From Natronorubrum aibiense (lineage in GTDB: Archaea > Halobacteriota > Halobacteria > Halobacteriales > Natrialbaceae), in contig NZ_CP045488.1 of the NCBI RefSeq assembly GCF_009392895.1, forward strand, positions 62,001 to 126,000: a stretch of 64,000 nt of DNA, read 5' to 3'. This document shows, one piece after another, positions 61,510 through 64,000 of the stretch. Position 1 is the stretch's first letter. Every line of letters starts with the position of its first letter. The translations under genes were made by a program, and so were the position numbers. The notes beneath the pieces were generated by a model that had not been told where the DNA came from, ran no database searches, and worked only from the letters and a program-made list of their open reading frames with translations.

Positions 61510-62661
61510 ATGCGAAACTACCGAATTGCGAACATCTGGGGGATCCCGATCCAGCTCAACATCTCGCTACTGATTTTCCTTCCGGTCCTCGTCTGGTTGA
61601 TCGCGGCGACTGGCCAGATCGAGGTATACGCGTCGATCATCGACGGGCTCTCGTCAGCACCCCTCGACGCTGAGGGACTACAGGAGGGACTGAACCCGTG
61701 GCTGATCGGAACCGCAGCCGCAGTCGGGCTGTTCTTCAGCGTTGCCGTACACGAACTCGGCCACGCCTACGCCGCCCGACGGTACGGGATCGGCATTCGA
61801 TCGATCACGCTCTGGATTTTCGGCGGCCTCGCCTCGCTTGAGTCGATGCCCCGGGAGTGGGATCGCGAGTTCTGGATCGCGATCGCGGGACCGGTCACGA
61901 GCGTCCTGCTCGCGGGCGTCTTTTTCGGCGCGCTCCAGGTTGTTCCGGCTTCGCTCCCGCTCGTGGTGTTCGTCGTCGGCTGGCTAGCCGTAATCAACGT
62001 TACTTTGGCGATCTTCAACATGCTTCCCGCCTTCCCAATGGACGGCGGCCGGATCCTCAGGGCGTTGCTCGCTCGCTCGCGGAGCTACGCCAGTGCGACG
62101 CGAACCGCTGCGCGGGTCGGCACGATATTTGCGCTGTTGTTCGCGATCATCGGCGTCCTCTCGTGGAACCCGGTGTTGATTCTCATCGCGTTCTTCGTGT
62201 ACGGCACGGCGACGACCGAGTCACGAACGACGATGCTCGACGAACTTCTCACCGGCGTGACCGCGCGCGACGTCATGGACACGACGGTCCGGTCCGTTTC
62301 CGCGGATACGAGTGTCGCCGACTTTACCGATCGGCTGCTTCGGGACCGACAGACCGAGTTCGTAGTTGTCGATAGCACAGACGACGTCGTGGGCTTCGTG
62401 ACCCTCTCGGCGTTGAAACGGATCGACCGTGACATCTACGAGACGACGTCGGTTCGCGAGGTCATGGAAACCGATGTTCCCGCCGTCGAGCCGTCGACGC
62501 CCGCGTTCGATGTCCTCGTCGCAATGCGTAATGGGCCGCTTGTTCTGGTCGTCGAGGGCGACGAACAGATCGGGACCGTCTCTCGACGCGACCTCGGACG
62601 GGTGATGGACCTCCGAAAGCAGCTCGGAGCAGGTCAGCCGTTCGAACGCGTCGCGATGTGA
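61510..62661 (+). CDS. site-2-type intramembrane metalloprotease with CBS domains
   Basis: A 383-residue membrane protein of the M50 family. The zinc site HELGHAY is in the third helix (about residue 83) and NMLPAFPMDGGRILRAL (about 173) supplies the third ligand. Six or so helices span 15-245. Two CBS domains fill 250-375 (ARDVMDTTVRSVSADTSVAD and VREVMETDVPAVEPSTPAFD) and could sense an adenine nucleotide. The usual role is cleaving membrane-bound regulators. ATG 61510 is used; GTG 61501 is an in-frame alternative. Confidence 0.92.
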   Translation: MRNYRIANIWGIPIQLNISLLIFLPVLVWLIAATGQIEVYASIIDGLSSAPLDAEGLQEGLNPWLIGTAAAVGLFFSVAVHELGHAYAARRYGIGIRSITLWIFGGLASLESMPREWDREFWIAIAGPVTSVLLAGVFFGALQVVPASLPLVVFVVGWLAVINVTLAIFNMLPAFPMDGGRILRALLARSRSYASATRTAARVGTIFALLFAIIGVLSWNPVLILIAFFVYGTATTESRTTMLDELLTGVTARDVMDTTVRSVSADTSVADFTDRLLRDRQTEFVVVDSTDDVVGFVTLSALKRIDRDIYETTSVREVMETDVPAVEPSTPAFDVLVAMRNGPLVLVVEGDEQIGTVSRRDLGRVMDLRKQLGAGQPFERVAM

Positions 62662-62875
62662 GCAACGGCAGCGACCAGCGAGAATCACGCTCCATACTCC
62701 TGCTGTCGATGGTGACGAACCAGCCGTACCGCCTCGAAGGCGGAACTGGCCCAAGGTAATCGACACCGGGTCGGTGGAGGGCACGTCGCAGTTCAGAACG
62801 TCAGTAAGGGTGGGCCTGCGGTTATCCCGCTCGTCTCCGTCTCGCCGTTCGATTTTCGACGACCGAGCGCCGCGG

Positions 62876-64000
62876 CTACCGTTCGGGATGTGTCGGCGCA
62901 TCGAGCCCACCGCGAATCAGCGGCTTCGAAATGTGTCTACGGGCACACGGAGGCACCTCGTACCAGCCGACCTCGAGCTCGCGCTCGAGAGTTCGCGTCG
63001 CCTTTCCGTCTGCACTGGTCCCACAGTCCCGGCAGCGATACCCCTGATTCCGACCGGCGCTTTTCATCCGGCGCTCGCAGTCGGGACAGGTCGGCGTCAC
63101 GCGCTCGGTCGTCACGAGGTCTCGAACCGCGAACTTCTCGAGTTTGAGCGTGCCGCGAGACACCTCGCCACAGACGGTGAGTCGGTCGCCGACCCGTAGC
63201 GCCCGCACGCGGTCGCGAAACCGTTTTGTCGGCTCGAAGGCGGCACACTCGAGGCGTGCTGGGTCGCTCTCACCCTCGCTCTCGAGGCCCTCGAGTTCGA
63301 CGAAGACGTGGCCGCCGCGCCGGGTTTCGGGCTCGCTCGCGACCCGTCCGTCGACGCGGTAGGCGTGGCCATCCATGACCGACTCGAGGGTCTCGTCCTG
63401 CAGATGGACGTCCGTCCCTTGATTGGTCACGAACAGCTGACTCGAGGCGACGGGTTCGCTTGCGATCCGCTCGGCAACGTCGCGAACGGCGTCAGGATCG
63501 TCGCCACGAATCCCGTGAAGGATCGGGCCGGGCGTGTGCGGAACGCAGACAGTGTCGTCCTCGCCGCGGTCGACCGTATCCCACACCTCGGGGCGTCCCC
63601 AGTCGGCTGCGGCGAAGACGCTCTCGTGATCGATTTCCCGGGGCGTTCCCCAGCGCTCGGACTCGCGGTAGGAGATGTACTCGTACGTCCAGTCTGCGAG
63701 CGCGCGCCAGCTACCGATGGCGGCCAGCGCGCCGATCCGTCCGCGGCCGTCGTCGGCGTGCCACGACCGGTAGCCGTGGCGCTCGACGAGCGAGGTAGCG
63801 TCGGCGATCGTGAGGTGCTCGCGGATCGCTCGCCACGCGAACTCGGCCACGTCGTCGGGCGTTTCGTCGGGTCCGCTTTCCGTCACTACGAGCCCCGGAT
63901 TCGTCCGCTCGTCGGCCGTTTCGGCGAGTGTCTCGAGGCGCTTGCGGGCGATTTCGAACGCCCGGTCGGGGTCGCAGTCGGTGTGGATCGCGAGCGCGGC
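62876..64000 (-). CDS. tiaS: tRNA(Ile2) 2-agmatinylcytidine synthetase TiaS (5' end outside window)
   Basis: The enzyme attaches agmatine to C34 of tRNA-Ile(CAU) so that it reads AUA. The frame is open to the window edge (visible upstream residues AALAIHTDCDPDRAFEIARK precede GTG 63886), so about 50 N-terminal residues including the start lie beyond base 64000. Characteristic segments are RTNPGLVV, GRGRIGALAAIGSWRALADW, SYRESERWGTPREIDHESVF and GPILHGIRGDDP. An OB-fold (YRVDGRVASEPETRRGGHVF) and a C-terminal zinc ribbon (CPDCERRM ... YRCRDCG) end it. Confidence 0.94.
   Translation of the reverse strand, partial: AALAIHTDCDPDRAFEIARKRLETLAETADERTNPGLVVTESGPDETPDDVAEFAWRAIREHLTIADATSLVERHGYRSWHADDGRGRIGALAAIGSWRALADWTYEYISYRESERWGTPREIDHESVFAAADWGRPEVWDTVDRGEDDTVCVPHTPGPILHGIRGDDPDAVRDVAERIASEPVASSQLFVTNQGTDVHLQDETLESVMDGHAYRVDGRVASEPETRRGGHVFVELEGLESEGESDPARLECAAFEPTKRFRDRVRALRVGDRLTVCGEVSRGTLKLEKFAVRDLVTTERVTPTCPDCERRMKSAGRNQGYRCRDCGTSADGKATRTLERELEVGWYEVPPCARRHISKPLIRGGLDAPTHPER

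Noticed and set aside
1-64000. CRISPR array, rRNA, insertion sequence, toxin-antitoxin or phage module
   Set aside because: None found: no regularly spaced identical 25-40 bp repeats, no transposase motifs, no rRNA-like segments and no phage structural genes among the supported reading frames.

Overview
The window is a high-GC chromosomal segment of an extremely halophilic archaeon (class Halobacteria; Natrialbaceae-like is my inference). The evidence: nearly all proteins are strongly acidic, most genes have a TATA-like box 25-30 bp before the start codon with little or no leader, and Tat-type lipoprotein signals, archaeal TFB, S8e, TiaS, a PGF-CTERM S-layer protein and a haloarchaeal cbaDBAC oxidase are all present. 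It looks like ordinary core chromosome. I see no prophage, insertion sequence, CRISPR array or conjugation module.

Layout. 0-5.6 kb: LeuA/CimA-family synthase, an orphan Tat-type Fe-S protein behind a 14-codon micro-ORF, tRNA-Ser(CGA), a small conserved protein and a bactofilin/halofilin-like protein. 5.7-10.2 kb: the fix/etf operon (EtfB, extended EtfA, FixC-FixX fusion, unknown protein). 10.3-19.2 kb: phosphate island with pstSCAB-phoU, a second pstB, a sensor kinase and a PhoU/AbrB regulator. 19.3-24.6 kb: S8e, PQQ-propeller lipoprotein, malic enzyme with phosphotransacetylase-like domain, CoaD, mini-TFB. 24.9-27.2 kb: small Cys-rich protein, tRNA-Leu(TAG) followed by a striking array of tRNA-3'-end copies and hairpins, then DacZ and an MscS channel. 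27.2-34.1 kb: uridine phosphorylase, cbaDBAC terminal oxidase, accessory subunit, FixI/CcoI-like copper ATPase. 34.1-36.0 kb: cytidine deaminase and phosphohexomutase. 36.2-40.9 kb: polyhydroxyalkanoate cluster (PhaJ-like, PhaR, PhaP, PhaE, PhaC, PhaB). 41-52 kb: MoaC, Nnr, OGG-type glycosylase, acylphosphatase, several small haloarchaeal families, TFB, DUF389 protein and a glutaredoxin-thioredoxin reductase fusion. 52.4-57.4 kb: three damaged genes (frameshifted PQQ paralogue, frameshifted S-layer gene, lipoprotein relic). 57.5-64 kb: tandem VOC protein, NhaC antiporter, DRG GTPase, S2P-CBS protease and TiaS, which runs off the window.

How the parts fit. The fix operon should feed electrons into the quinone pool and the cba oxidase should take them to oxygen, with the adjacent copper ATPase supplying or exporting copper. 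The pst genes import phosphate under PhoU control. The pha genes make and coat PHA granules from beta-oxidation and acetyl-CoA intermediates. DacZ with MscS suggests c-di-AMP-linked osmotic control.

The observations I rate highest are the tRNA-Leu module array (25116-25517), the paired repeats in the phaR promoter, the mosaic pstB duplication, the CARDB-like tail on the CuA subunit, an unassigned hairpin-rich transcript candidate at 48.8-49.0 kb, and the frameshifts in the PQQ and S-layer genes, which may be real or may be sequence errors.
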